A DNA stretch of 64,000 nt from Desulfopila aestuarii DSM 18488 (GTDB lineage Bacteria; Desulfobacterota; Desulfobulbia; Desulfobulbales; Desulfocapsaceae). The position numbers and the translations under genes are program-made. The notes beneath the pieces were generated by a model, which ran no database searches, was not told where the DNA came from, and saw nothing but the letters and a program-made list of their open reading frames with translations. Location of the stretch: positions 62,001 to 126,000 of the forward strand of contig NZ_FRFE01000016.1 of NCBI RefSeq assembly GCF_900143695.1. The letters are read 5' to 3'. The number at the start of each line of letters is the position of its first letter. The stretch's first letter is position 1. This document shows positions 33,872-45,744 of this stretch, piece by piece.

Positions 33872-33907
33872 AATGATCAGAGGCCGTTTACAAGGCCTCT
33901 GATCATT
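33872..33907 (-). terminator. Terminator of groES-groEL
   Basis: A fourteen-base perfect stem (AATGATCAGAGGCC against GGCCTCTGATCATT) with an eight-base loop starts 42 bases after the groEL stop. The tail on the minus strand is GTTGTAAAAAG, poor in T. Confidence 0.65.
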
Positions 33908-33949
33908 TCATTCCGGGTTAGGCCCGGGGCACAACAACAGGGGAAATGA

Positions 33950-35608
<1,659 letters not shown>

Positions 35609-35665
35609 CTATTATCAGTTTCTCCCGCCAGAAAGCGGGCGTAAGAAGCAAATGCCAATCTGCAA

Positions 35666-35953
35666 TTATTCTACAACACCAAGAATGTCGTCCTCACGCA
35701 TGATGAGGTAATCCTCACCATCAAGCCGTACATCAGTTCCGCCATATTTGGAGAAAAGCACGCGGTCGCCAGCTTTTACCTGCAACGCAACACGGTCACC
35801 TTTATCGTTGAGTTTGCCCGGGCCGACTGCAACAACCTGACCTTCGGCCGGCTTCTCTTTTGCACTGTCGGGAATGATGATGCCACCAGCGGTTTTTGCC
35901 TCTTCTTCCAGTCGCTTGACCAAAAGACGATCGTTCAATGGACGAATTTTCAT
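35666..35953 (-). CDS. groES: Co-chaperonin GroES
   Basis: The lid of the GroEL chamber, 95 residues. It has the start [18 protein letters not shown], the mobile loop [17 protein letters not shown] and the end [17 protein letters not shown] lies before the ATG. I found no CIRCE element (TTAGCACTC dyad) in the 230 bases upstream, nor a convincing sigma-32 box. Confidence 0.98.
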   Translation of the reverse strand: MKIRPLNDRLLVKRLEEEAKTAGGIIIPDSAKEKPAEGQVVAVGPGKLNDKGDRVALQVKAGDRVLFSKYGGTDVRLDGEDYLIMREDDILGVVE

Positions 35954-36099
35954 TACTTCCTCCTACTGATTAATAAATGTTTTGATGAGCAAAGGGGCCC
36001 ATTGAAAGGTTTGATATGGCTCCCCAATTTGTTTATTTACCCACTTTTAAGCAGGTATCCTAGACTGGCCGATACACTAAGCGTGGAAATATAAAAATC

Positions 36100-36140
36100 A
36101 AGGCGGGAACGGAAAAAAAATAACAGTCCGTCCCCGCCTT
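36100..36140 (-). terminator. Terminator after ilvE
   Basis: AAGGCGGGAACGG and CCGTCCCCGCCTT form a thirteen-base stem with one mismatch and a 15-base loop. On the minus strand it is followed by GATTTTTAT. It separates ilvE from groES. Confidence 0.75.
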
Positions 36141-36195
36141 ACAAATCGGGATACAATATATTGAATTTACAGAAAGATATTCTTACAAGAATTTC

Positions 36196-37278
36196 TTACC
36201 CAACCCTCACGACCCATTTAAATGGGTCCTCGGCACGGCCCGCCTGAATAGCCTGCAGCTCATCATAGAGGCGACGCGACAGAGGCCCTGTCTCTCCGTT
36301 ATTGATTATGTACGGCTTACCCTGATAGAAGAGCTCGCCGACGGGCGAAATAACTGCCGCAGTTCCGGTTCCGAAAGCCTCCTCAAGGCTGCCATCCTGA
36401 CTTGCTGCAATCACTTCATCGATGGTGACGTCACGCTCCACCGTCTTTACACCCCATCTGGCCGCAAGCTGCAACACCGAATTGCGGGTGATACCGCCGA
36501 GAATAGATCCTTCCAGCGGCGGAGTGATCAGTTCGTCACCGATCTTGAAAAAGATATTACTGGTGCCAACCTCCTCGACATATTTATGCTCGCAGGCGTC
36601 AAGCCAGAGAACCTGGGTATAACCGGCCTTTTTGGCTATTTCCGAGGTGTAGAGCGAAGCCGCATAGTTGCCGGCGGTCTTGACATTGCCCACACCGCCC
36701 TTCACCGCCCGCACATGCTCATCACTTACATAGATTTTGGTGGGATTGAACCCTTCGGGGTAATAAGCGCCTACTGGACTCAGGATAATATAGAAATAGT
36801 ACTCTTCGGAAGGCCGCACTCCGAGAAATGGCTCGACGCCGATCATTGTCGGGCGGATATAGAGCGTCGCGCCCTCAAGAGTCGGAATCCATTCACGCTC
36901 AAGATAGAGCAATGCCTTCAGCGATTTCAAAACCTTATCGATCGGCAATCGCGGCATGCACATCCTGACCGCCGAACCGTTCATCCGTTCAAAATTGTCC
37001 TGGGGGCGAAACAGAAAGACCTGTCCATCTTTGTCTTTATACGCTTTGAGGCCCTCGAAGATTGCCTGTCCATAATGAAAGACCACGGCAGCGGGATCAA
37101 ACTCAAATTTCTGGTACGGGCATATTCTGGCATCGTGCCAGCCTTCCTGACGATTCCACTTCATCAGGAACATGTGATCGGTAAAATGGCGGCCAAACCC
37201 GAGGCTTTCCTGGGCAGGCTTTTCTTTCCGCTGGCCTTCCGGAACCTTTTCTACTGTGACATCAATGTCTTCCCACAT
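36196..37278 (-). CDS. ilvE: Branched-chain amino-acid aminotransferase
   Basis: A PLP enzyme of 360 residues, fold type IV, that transaminates Leu, Ile and Val. The PLP lysine lies in VGNVKTAGNYAASL. Other marks are FHYGQAIFEGLKAY near the start, EEVGTSNIFF and GSILGGITRNSVLQLA. The length and N-terminal extension fit the type II (eukaryote-like) subgroup. Single gene, with its own terminator. Confidence 0.95.
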   Translation of the reverse strand: MWEDIDVTVEKVPEGQRKEKPAQESLGFGRHFTDHMFLMKWNRQEGWHDARICPYQKFEFDPAAVVFHYGQAIFEGLKAYKDKDGQVFLFRPQDNFERMNGSAVRMCMPRLPIDKVLKSLKALLYLEREWIPTLEGATLYIRPTMIGVEPFLGVRPSEEYYFYIILSPVGAYYPEGFNPTKIYVSDEHVRAVKGGVGNVKTAGNYAASLYTSEIAKKAGYTQVLWLDACEHKYVEEVGTSNIFFKIGDELITPPLEGSILGGITRNSVLQLAARWGVKTVERDVTIDEVIAASQDGSLEEAFGTGTAAVISPVGELFYQGKPYIINNGETGPLSRRLYDELQAIQAGRAEDPFKWVVRVG

Positions 37279-37468
37279 TATATCAATCTCCTAACCTGCA
37301 CTTATTTTTCTTTGCTTAATCACCGAGAGGATATATACTTTCGGAACATAAAGGGATTGCAGCCTTTTGCCGAAAACAGATGCGGCAAAGTCTCACGATA
37401 CCTCAGTTCTCTTCCCTCTTGCAACACTAATTCATAGCTTTATACGCCTAACTGGCGCCACAGTCGGC

Positions 37469-38566
37469 ATGACCAACGAATCTCGCCCAGAAACAGTAAT
37501 TGCGCATCCCCCAGGACCGATGCGTATTAAGTATTTCCTGCTGGTGTTCCTGATCTCACTTTTCTTCCTTGGAAAAGTGCTCTGGCCCTTCTGGCCGATC
37601 CTGGTGCTCTCATTTCTTTTGACCAATCTTTTTCGACCCATTTACGTTCTTTTATGCCGGTGGATGTCGGAGAACATGGCTTCGGTGTTAACCTGCATGC
37701 TGATCACCGCTATCGTCTTTGTTCCTTTGACCCTTTTCATCACCTCACTCGCCGGCGAGGCGCTCAGCTTCTACAACTGGGGACGTGATAATCTGGTGGG
37801 CATGAAGATCCAGCAATATCTGCAGGAAAGTGAACCGGTGCGCAGGCTGCAGGAATATCTCGCAGACTTCGGTTTTGATTTCAAACCGGCATCCATCACC
37901 AACTTTTTCTCCTATGTGGCAAAGAACAGCGGTCTCTATCTATACAATCAGGCCAGCAGCTGGGCAGCAAATATCATGCAGTTTGTAGCACAGTTTCTCA
38001 TGATGATCCTGGTGATCTTTTTCCTGTTAATCGATCTGCCGAAACTGATGGAATACATCATCCGCCTCTCACCGCTGCCCGACGACGAAGATCGGCTTCT
38101 GCTCCAGAAGTTTGAGGAGATTGCCAACGCCATCTTAAAAGGCAACGGCATCTGCGGCCTTATCCAGGGTGTGCTGGGCGGAGGTCTCTTTTCAGTAATG
38201 GGACTCAACTCTCCGCTGCTCTGGGGCTGCCTGATGGCTGTTCTCGCCTTTCTGCCCATTTTCGGTATCGGACTGGTCATGGTCCCCACCGCGGCAATTC
38301 TGGCGATCAACGGCAACATTCCCGCCGGCATTTTCATGTTTGTCTATTATCTTATTTTGTCGCTTTCGATGGAATACCTGGTGAAGCCGAAAATGGTGGG
38401 GAAACAGGTGAAGATGCATACCCTGCTGGTCTTTCTGGCTATTCTTGGGGGATTATCCGTCTACGGCATTCTCGGCATCATCTACGGTCCACTTATCGTC
38501 ACCGCCTTTTTAACCTTGTCCGAGATTTATCTGAAAAAATACGACCGGTATGTGCAGCGTTTGTAA
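37469..38566 (+). CDS. AI-2E/PerM-family permease
   Basis: A membrane protein of about 365 residues with about eight helices. Features include the N-terminal helix pair (FLLVFLISLFFLGKVLWPF), a soluble helical insert (about 110-190), and the C-terminal core GNGICGLIQGVLGGGLFSVMG and LVKPKMVGKQVKMHTLLVF. The family includes TqsA-like exporters and Na+/H+ antiporters, so the substrate is uncertain. The reading frame opens at 37367; the ATG at 37469 is the first that leaves a normal N-terminus (37520 is another). Confidence 0.85.
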   Translation: MTNESRPETVIAHPPGPMRIKYFLLVFLISLFFLGKVLWPFWPILVLSFLLTNLFRPIYVLLCRWMSENMASVLTCMLITAIVFVPLTLFITSLAGEALSFYNWGRDNLVGMKIQQYLQESEPVRRLQEYLADFGFDFKPASITNFFSYVAKNSGLYLYNQASSWAANIMQFVAQFLMMILVIFFLLIDLPKLMEYIIRLSPLPDDEDRLLLQKFEEIANAILKGNGICGLIQGVLGGGLFSVMGLNSPLLWGCLMAVLAFLPIFGIGLVMVPTAAILAINGNIPAGIFMFVYYLILSLSMEYLVKPKMVGKQVKMHTLLVFLAILGGLSVYGILGIIYGPLIVTAFLTLSEIYLKKYDRYVQRL

Positions 38567-38618
38567 TCCGCCTGGCTCATACTCGTTGCTGCTACCATGG
38601 AGGCTCTCTGCCCCGATG

Positions 38619-40175
38619 TCACTCGAGAGGGAGTGTCACCATAAAGCGAGCCCCGCCAAATGGTGAAGTCTGGACGATGATAGTGCCCTGATAATGGTCG
38701 ACAGTGCGCTTGACGCTGTAGAGCCCGACACCTGTGCCATCTTTGCTTCCAGGAACCTGATAATACTCCTGAAATATTTTTTTACGAAACGGTTCTGCCA
38801 CGCCCGCGCCATCATCATCCACCACGAGCTGCAGTTGCTGATCATTGCTCGCCAGCTCTACCTCTATACGGGATGTTGCGTATTTAGAGGCATTGCCGAG
38901 AAGATTTTCCACAAGAGTCCGGAACTTGCCCACATCCCCCAGAAACATTACCGGCTGTCCGTTTTTTTCATATTCGCCCACATCTTTGCCGTTCAGCTTC
39001 AGGGAAATTCGGTCCGCCTTGAGAGCAGGCAGTGTGCTTTTCGCCACCGAGTGTAACAGCTCCTTCACATCAAACGGCTCCTTGTCAAAACTGAGAGCCA
39101 TCCGTTTTTCCTTCAGGTATCTTGTCGTCTGATCTATAACCTGAGAAAACTTGATAGTGGAAGCGTGAATTTCCCCTGCATAAAGGGCAATCTTCTCCGG
39201 TGCAAGGTTTTCGTGCTTCATCAGCAGTTTGGAAAAGCCGATAATCGGCACCAACGGCCCTTTCAGGTCGTGGATCAGCACCGAGACAAATCGCTCCCGC
39301 TGCTCGTTGATTTCACCCGTGCGCAACTCGATCAGCTCTTCGAGGTGGTATCTGTATTCCTCAAGCTCATCCTCATTAGCGTCAAGCTTTTCCACCATAC
39401 GATTGATATGGCCCGCCAGCTGGCCGATTTCGTCGTCCTGATTAAGGTCGATCCTGGTGCTGAAATCACCCCCGGCAATTTTATCAACTTTGCGGCTGAT
39501 TTCCGATAATGGTCCTACGATACTGGCGGTAATAGCAGCCATGAAAAAGAGGCCGGCACCAATAGCCAGTACATTGATCATGATCATGATCGACTTGATC
39601 CGGGCATGATTCTGTAAGGCATCCTGCATGCTCTCTGCCGCCCGTTGTTTTTCCAACTGTACCAGCTGGTCAAGATCACCGAGCAAACCCCATTGGTGGT
39701 TACGCACTTCGGCCTGCAGGATCTGCATCGCGTCTTCCAGGCTTATTCCCCTATCAACATCGGTGATAGTTCGCCAGAGATTAAAGGTGATATCACTGCA
39801 GCGGCTGATGCTGCCAAGGATAACGCGCTCCTCATCCGAAAGCCCCTGCTGACTCTTCAGATCGCGCAACATAGCATTGTATTGGGTAGCTGCCTCCTCA
39901 AACCGGGCAACTTCTTCGTCTTTTGCTTTTCGGTTAGAGACAAGCAGGACATTACGCACCACTACCGCAGCGTGACGGGCCTGGAAACGCAATTCCTGAG
40001 CAGTCTGCAGTCGTTTATCATGCTGGCCGACGATCTCATCAAGACTCTTCCGGATACTGTCCAGCCCTCGCATCTCGACAAAGGCCAGCACCAGCATCAG
40101 CGCCAGGATCACCCCAACGACACTGCCTATACGGGTTGCTATATTATAATGTCGTAAGATTATCGACGATTGCAT
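38619..40175 (-). CDS. Sensor histidine kinase with four-helix-bundle sensor
   Basis: A membrane kinase of about 518 residues: helix near 15-40, periplasmic helical bundle (about 45-205), second helix (IMIMINVLAIGAGLFFMAA), HAMP, coiled coil, an H-box of the form LIHDLKGPLVPIIGFS, N-box LVENLLGNASKY and G2-box DGTGVGLYSV. The D-L-K H-box is the variant seen in many phytochrome-like and Desulfobacterota kinases. No response regulator is adjacent, so it is an orphan. An in-frame GTG start at 40187 is possible. Confidence 0.88.
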   Translation of the reverse strand: MQSSIILRHYNIATRIGSVVGVILALMLVLAFVEMRGLDSIRKSLDEIVGQHDKRLQTAQELRFQARHAAVVVRNVLLVSNRKAKDEEVARFEEAATQYNAMLRDLKSQQGLSDEERVILGSISRCSDITFNLWRTITDVDRGISLEDAMQILQAEVRNHQWGLLGDLDQLVQLEKQRAAESMQDALQNHARIKSIMIMINVLAIGAGLFFMAAITASIVGPLSEISRKVDKIAGGDFSTRIDLNQDDEIGQLAGHINRMVEKLDANEDELEEYRYHLEELIELRTGEINEQRERFVSVLIHDLKGPLVPIIGFSKLLMKHENLAPEKIALYAGEIHASTIKFSQVIDQTTRYLKEKRMALSFDKEPFDVKELLHSVAKSTLPALKADRISLKLNGKDVGEYEKNGQPVMFLGDVGKFRTLVENLLGNASKYATSRIEVELASNDQQLQLVVDDDGAGVAEPFRKKIFQEYYQVPGSKDGTGVGLYSVKRTVDHYQGTIIVQTSPFGGARFMVTLPLE

Positions 40176-40414
40176 TTGATGTCGCACAAAAGAATGAAAA
40201 ACCGCGCCAATCGGGTCGCAGTTTCAGTGAGTATTGTGCCGCGTGGTTCACGCTACGTAAATATTACCTTGCGGCAACAGCCGACACGAGAGAGGTATCA
40301 TTTCGTCAGGCGCATACCCAAATTTTTGGTTTTAGCTTCACGCACTGAATACTGCACCTATACCACATCCCCTGCCTATACCGCCAGAGTAGTGCATCGC
40401 TGGCGCGTAACTCC

Positions 40415-41734
40415 TTACTGAGCAAAGTCGATGGGAATGACATCCCAGTAAAGAACGGTATCCTCACCCCAGGTCACAGCCCGCACCTTGCTGTCCTGGG
40501 AGACGACAATGGCCAGAACAGTCTGCAACTTCTTACAAAGATAATAGCACGATCGGTGCCGGGTGCCAACGCTCTCAATCCGTTCGATCTGCCGGCTGCG
40601 TCCTTCAGGGTCGAGAGCCTTGGCGACATGCTGACCCATCTCGTAATTCCCCTGGATAATACCGCCGAAACCGATCAACTCCGGCCCCTCGGTGGTCACC
40701 ACGGCCCCGTCAACCCCGGCCAGCCGGGCCACAAATCGGGCATATTTGAAGACCTGTTCATCGAGCTGGGCAAGACGCTTGCCCTGCAGTGCCACGTAAT
40801 CATTCCAGCCCGCCACATATTCCGGGCCATAGAGCCGGCCGCAAATAGTGGCAAGGGCCTGCATGATCTCCAGCACCAGAGTCTTCAGCTGGATATTCGC
40901 CCCGCCCTCGGAAAAGCGATATTTGATGGAAATATAAGGATTATCCTTTGAGACAATATTTTCCATGCCTGCCGGAAATGAGAGGATGGTCCCACCGTGG
41001 CCGGCACGGCGCACGGTACTGATCATATGCTTGAAGAATTCGAGATAGAGCTTGCCCACAAACGAGGGGTCTATCCGCGCCCACTCGTTTTTCACCAACA
41101 GCGGATTCTGGGCGTGCAGTGAGGCCAGCTGGGCCTGCACCTTGGAAAAGCGGGCGTTCATCCAGTTGGATTGGAAAACGTTCATTGACGGGGAGATGAT
41201 CCTGCCGCCAGTGAGCTGAACGAGGATTTCAAGACCGCGCAGCACCATCAGCCGCCCTGGCCCCAGCACATTTATCCCCAAGGCACCTGGGAGGGGTGCC
41301 GCCTGTTTCGAACCGCCATGAATGACCTGGGTCCAGCGTGAACCGGAATGGATAAGACCCCAGATCTGCAGCCCATCCTTCTCACGATAGCGCACACCCA
41401 CCAGTGAGTTATTATAATTCAGGGCCGGCACCATTTTCAGTAACTCGTAGGTGTTGTACGGAATGGGGTCCGTCATTTTTAGGGTAAACATGCCCTGCAA
41501 TAACCCTTCCTGGACCCCGAACTCCTCCGGTTCGGCCAGCATCAATCGAAAACTGATGTCCCTCCGCTCCTCCTGCATCTGACTGGCCTGATAGCAGGTG
41601 GAAATCAACTCCTCAAGTACAGAAGTTTCCGGCAAGTCCCGGAACTGCCTCGGACCGGGCTCCCTCGACATCGGTGGTGTCCGCCATTTTTCAAGCAGAC
41701 TGCGCACCAGGTCCTGGGGATATTTATGGATCAT
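40415..41734 (-). CDS. Diadenylate-cyclase-like (DAC domain) protein
   Basis: A protein of 439 residues. The last 110 residues carry both hallmark motifs of diadenylate cyclases: DGA at 342-344 (GVDGAVVTTEGPELIGFGG) and GTRHR at 390-394, followed by a strand (TVLAIVVSQDSKVRAV) as in DisA and CdaA. The first 330 residues are soluble, contain no obvious membrane helix, and match nothing I can name; they resemble the long N-terminal regions of proteins annotated as putative sensor domain DACNV. It probably makes or binds c-di-AMP, inferred from motifs only. No other c-di-AMP gene is nearby. Confidence 0.75.
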   Translation of the reverse strand: MIHKYPQDLVRSLLEKWRTPPMSREPGPRQFRDLPETSVLEELISTCYQASQMQEERRDISFRLMLAEPEEFGVQEGLLQGMFTLKMTDPIPYNTYELLKMVPALNYNNSLVGVRYREKDGLQIWGLIHSGSRWTQVIHGGSKQAAPLPGALGINVLGPGRLMVLRGLEILVQLTGGRIISPSMNVFQSNWMNARFSKVQAQLASLHAQNPLLVKNEWARIDPSFVGKLYLEFFKHMISTVRRAGHGGTILSFPAGMENIVSKDNPYISIKYRFSEGGANIQLKTLVLEIMQALATICGRLYGPEYVAGWNDYVALQGKRLAQLDEQVFKYARFVARLAGVDGAVVTTEGPELIGFGGIIQGNYEMGQHVAKALDPEGRSRQIERIESVGTRHRSCYYLCKKLQTVLAIVVSQDSKVRAVTWGEDTVLYWDVIPIDFAQ

Positions 41735-42016
41735 ATCGGAGAACGCTCACTCACTGAATTAGTCTGTCGGTTATGCCGGAAGGTAGATTCCGCCATAACA
41801 GCAAAAAGCCAGATTATATTCTCTCAGGATATGACACTTTTCGAAAAGATGGAACCGGCCAAAGAAAAATACTTTCAAAAAAATGGATGAGTTGTCGATA
41901 CAGCGTTCGCCCACCACCGACTGCACGCTTGGATTTTGCAGATCACCTTGAGCACATCACATTAGCGTTGATGGATGAGACTTCAGCTTTTCCAGCAAAA
42001 CAAAGCTATCCACACG

Positions 42017-42970
42017 TCAGGCCGCCAGATAGTGTTTCCGCCTTCTGGCTAAAGGGTGTTTTTGTGCCACAAGATCCCCTGACAACCTCTCAACAGCCAG
42101 CTCCTTTGCCTTAGCCTCAACCTCAACGGTAAGATTCCGATCAAACCAGCAGCTCGGGAAATCGCTGGGATCAATATAGTCATGGTGTGGGCGAGAATCC
42201 TTTCCCTGCCATCCATCTCTTGGGCTTGAGAGATGAAAGAGCGGCTCCCGATTCCAGGTAGCCAGTGCCTTCTGCGTGGCTTCTTCAACAGTCAACTCAT
42301 CCGGAAGGCAGCGATGATGATGCACGTCATATACCAGGGGGACTCCGGTTTGCTCACAGACAGGCAGAAGATCCTGCGGAGTGTAGGTTCGATCGTCGTT
42401 CTCCAGTGCCAGCCTGCTACGGACCTGAGCGGGAAGGCGATCGATATTCTCTACCAGACGTGCCAGTGCCGACTCCTTGTCACCATAGGCGCCGCCGCCA
42501 TGGAGGGTAATGACATCCGCGCCGATCAATTCTGCCAGTTCCGCATGGTAATCAAGTTCATCCAGAGATTGTCGAATCACATGGTCATGCGGAGATGAAA
42601 GCAAGGTGAACTGATCTGGGTGAAAAGTCCTGCGGATGTTGTGGTTATCCGCATGACTCCGGGAAACGGCAAGTAATTCGCCAATCAACAGAGCATCGGG
42701 CAGTTCGTCAAGCCGGTATGTAAGACGCGGATGGGACTTTAACGGCAGAAATCCAGAGTTCACCCTGAAACTGCCGATACCATGTTCGGAACAATACGAT
42801 AGTGCACGCACCAGAGATGAGGCGTTGTGAAGAATCGTGGTCGACAACCGGTCAAGCTGCTCATCCCTAGACAACTTCAGCATATGGCCCGCCTGACGCG
42901 ACCTGAACCTGATGTCAGCTGAATGAAAAATACAGCAGAGACCGAGTCGAATACGTTTTCCATTATACAT
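42017..42970 (-). CDS. uvsE: UV damage endonuclease UvsE/UvdE
   Basis: A TIM-barrel repair enzyme of 317 residues that nicks DNA 5' to UV photoproducts. Family marks are RIRLGLCCIF at the start, FRVNSGFLPLKSHP, a metal-binding FHPDQFTLLSSP, LHGGGAYGDKE, LALENDDRTYTP and VYDVHHHRC. The start at 42970 is supported by GGGAGG six bases upstream; the frame extends 19 codons further without reason. It is divergent from a PAS-LuxR regulator. Confidence 0.93.
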   Translation of the reverse strand: MYNGKRIRLGLCCIFHSADIRFRSRQAGHMLKLSRDEQLDRLSTTILHNASSLVRALSYCSEHGIGSFRVNSGFLPLKSHPRLTYRLDELPDALLIGELLAVSRSHADNHNIRRTFHPDQFTLLSSPHDHVIRQSLDELDYHAELAELIGADVITLHGGGAYGDKESALARLVENIDRLPAQVRSRLALENDDRTYTPQDLLPVCEQTGVPLVYDVHHHRCLPDELTVEEATQKALATWNREPLFHLSSPRDGWQGKDSRPHHDYIDPSDFPSCWFDRNLTVEVEAKAKELAVERLSGDLVAQKHPLARRRKHYLAA

Positions 42971-43158
42971 TTGTTCCTCCCTGCCCATGTTAATTAGAGT
43001 TAACTCTCCAGCTATTCCACGCAACACACGTGCAATTTCGTTTGATTTTATTTTCTATTATTCGTAACACTAAACATGAACACAGCGGTCACAATGAAGG
43101 CATCTTGACAGGATTTAGATAGCCGAAACTATCATTTATATCTTCAGGAAAATACGGT

Positions 43159-44013
43159 ATGAGCCGACAGAATATGTACCAGGTCATTCTCAACTCCCTG
43201 GTAACCCACGTGGCCGTTCTTGATCACCAGGGAATTATCCTGGAAACCAATAACGCCTGGCAGAATTATGCCCGGGAAAACGGTATGCAGGGTGCCGTCG
43301 ATTGCGTGGGAATTGACTATCTCAAGGTATGCGACAGCTGTCGTGACGGCGACTGTGAAGCCGCATCGGTCGGCACAGCCATTCGGCGGGTCCTCAGTGG
43401 AGAACTCCCGGAATATACAACCCAATACCCCTGCCATTCCCCCACCGAACAACACTGGTATTCTTTGCGTGTATTGCCCTACCGATCAGAAGAAGAGCGG
43501 CGGGTGATCGTTACCCATGAGGACATCACTCAAATGATCCTCATCCAGGAAGAATTGCGGGCCAAGGAAGAGCAGTTGCGGAGCAAAGCCGAAAAGCTGG
43601 AGGAAACCAACATCGCCATGAAGGTTTTGCTCGACCATCGCAGCCGAGACCGCCAGGAACTTGAGAACCGCTTTCTGGCAAACATCCGTGAACTGGTGCT
43701 CCCTTATCTGGAAAGACTCAATACCGGCAAACTGCAGCAACGGGAAAAGGCACTCATCTCCATCATCCGGGAACATCTCGAAGATATCAGCAGCCCCTTT
43801 CTCCATCGGCTCTCGGCACTGCATCTTCTCCTCACCCCGCAGGAACTTGAGGTCTCGCTGTTGGTTCGCCAGGGCAAAAGCAGCCAGGAAATCGGCGATA
43901 TTCTTAACATCTCAGTTGCAACGGTCAGCTTTCATCGTAAGAAACTGCGCAAGAAACTTGGCCTTGAAGACCGCAGCCAGAATCTGCGCACCTATCTGCT
44001 CTCACTTCAGTAG
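43159..44013 (+). CDS. PAS-LuxR transcriptional regulator
   Basis: A regulator of 284 residues. Residues about 5-125 form a PAS domain (VAVLDHQGIILETNNAW) with a cysteine group (VCDSCRDGDCEAASV) that could hold a metal, haem or redox signal. A coiled coil follows (about 130-175), then a LuxR helix-turn-helix at 215-280 (LTPQELEVSLLVRQGKSSQE, SVATVSFHRKKLRKKLG). The target is unknown; selO starts 108 bases downstream. Confidence 0.85.
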   Translation: MSRQNMYQVILNSLVTHVAVLDHQGIILETNNAWQNYARENGMQGAVDCVGIDYLKVCDSCRDGDCEAASVGTAIRRVLSGELPEYTTQYPCHSPTEQHWYSLRVLPYRSEEERRVIVTHEDITQMILIQEELRAKEEQLRSKAEKLEETNIAMKVLLDHRSRDRQELENRFLANIRELVLPYLERLNTGKLQQREKALISIIREHLEDISSPFLHRLSALHLLLTPQELEVSLLVRQGKSSQEIGDILNISVATVSFHRKKLRKKLGLEDRSQNLRTYLLSLQ

Positions 44014-44121
44014 ATCGCCATACCGCTTGACCAGCCCCGCAAGCCACCTTGCCAGCTGTTCAAGGGTGGTTAGCTTGTAGGAAACATTCTCAACAAACTC
44101 CTCCTACAGGCAATTTTTACT

Positions 44122-45738
44122 ATGACTCAACACATCCATAGTCTCTCATCCCTTGACTCTCTTCACTTTGACAATACGTTTGTCCGCGAGCTACCGGGCG
44201 ATCCTCGTGCCGATAACACCAGGAGGCAAGTCGCAGGGGCCTGCTATTCGCGAGTGCTGCCAACGAGGGTAGCAGAACCGCAGCTCATCGCTTATTCTCA
44301 TGAAATGGCAGAATTACTGGATCTTGACAAGGAAAGCTGCCTCTCTCCTGCTTTTACCGGGATCTTTTCCGGCAACACCCTGCTTTCCGCCATGGACCCC
44401 TTTGCCATGTGTTACGGAGGCCATCAGTTTGGCAACTGGGCCGGCCAACTTGGCGACGGTCGTGCCATCAATCTCGGAGAGGTTATCAATCGGCTGGGAC
44501 AGCGCTGGGTTCTGCAGCTGAAAGGAGCCGGGCCAACACCCTATTCCCGGCGAGCCGATGGACTCGCCGTGCTGCGATCCTCAATCCGGGAGTTCTTATG
44601 CAGCGAGGCAATGCATCATCTCGGTGTCCCGACCACCCGGGCACTCAGCCTGGTGCTCACCGGCGAAGGTGTCATGCGCGACATGTTCTATGACGGCCAC
44701 CCAGCCGAGGAGCCAGGGGCTATCGTCTGCAGGGTCTCACCTTCATTTATCCGTTTCGGTAATTTTGAAATTTTTGCTTCCCGAGGTGAACACGATGTTT
44801 TGCGGAAGCTGGTAGATTACACCATCCGCACCGACTTCCCCCATCTAGAAGCCGATTCTCCGGAAGTATATTTTGACTGGTTTGCCGAAATCTGCAGTAG
44901 GACAGCAGCAATGATCGTCCACTGGATGCGCGTAGGCTTCGTGCATGGCGTGATGAACACCGACAATATGTCGATTCTCGGCCTCACTATCGATTACGGC
45001 CCCTACGGATGGATCGACAATTACGATCCGGATTGGACGCCCAACACCACCGATGCCAATGGCCACCGATATGCCTTCGGCAAACAGCCGTATATCGCCC
45101 TCTGGAACCTGACCCAGCTGGCCAATGCTCTCCATCCGCTCACAGATAACGCAGAGCGGCTGCAAGCCATACTCGACACCTCCTACAGGCAGGAATTTCT
45201 TGCGGGCTGGCGGAAAACAATGGCCGCCAAACTCGGGCTTACCGCCTATATCGAGGATCACGACGAAACACTTATCACCGAATTGCTCGACCTTCTCTGT
45301 GCGGTGGAAACCGACATGACCATTTTTTTCCGCCAGCTGGCAAAACTCGATCCCGCTGGCCAGAATGCTCCTGCCAGTCAACTCCCGGAACAGCTTATAC
45401 CGGCGTACTACAACGCCGATGCACTCACTGACGACTACCAGGCCAGCATGAACTCCTGGCTCATTAAATACCGCGCCCGTCTTGTGCGTGATGCACAGAA
45501 TCCTGCCGAGCGAAGAATGCTCATGAACCGTACCAACCCCAAATATGTGCTCCGGAATTATATGGCCCAGATCGCCATAGAAAAGGCGGAGTGCGGTGAC
45601 TATTCAAGGATTCATGAACTGTTGGAACTGCTTCGCCACCCCTATGACGAACAACCGGAAAACGAAAAGTTCTTTATGAAGCGACCCGACTGGGCCCGAC
45701 ACAAAGCGGGCTGCTCGATGCTCTCCTGAAGCTCATAA
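44122..45738 (+). CDS. selO: Protein adenylyltransferase SelO, probable selenoprotein
   Basis: A pseudokinase-fold enzyme that transfers AMP from ATP to protein hydroxyls in redox homeostasis. Family motifs are YGGHQFGNWAGQLGDGRAI, LKGAGPTPYSRRADG, LRSSIREFLCSEAM, and HGVMNTDNMSI with DYGPYGWID. The frame reaches TGA at 45727-45729 after GCSMLS; the codons that follow are AGC TCA TAA. Reading TGA as selenocysteine gives CSMLSUSS, matching the family C-terminus CSMLSCSS in which Cys replaces Sec. The coordinates include this read-through (538 residues). A bSECIS-like hairpin lies 15 bases after TGA. If TGA were a stop, the conserved C-terminal redox residue would be lost. Confidence 0.9.
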
Positions 45739-45744
45739 GAGCCA

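Noticed and set aside
35954-36099. Possible CIRCE or sigma-32 control of groES
   Set aside because: Neither the TTAGCACTC dyad nor a CTTGAA/CCCCAT pair could be found; a weak TTGATT...TAGTGT pair overlaps the ilvE terminator tail.
41773-42114. Plus-strand open frame of 113 codons between the DAC gene and uvsE
   Set aside because: Overlaps the end of uvsE on the other strand, no ribosome site, no recognisable domain.
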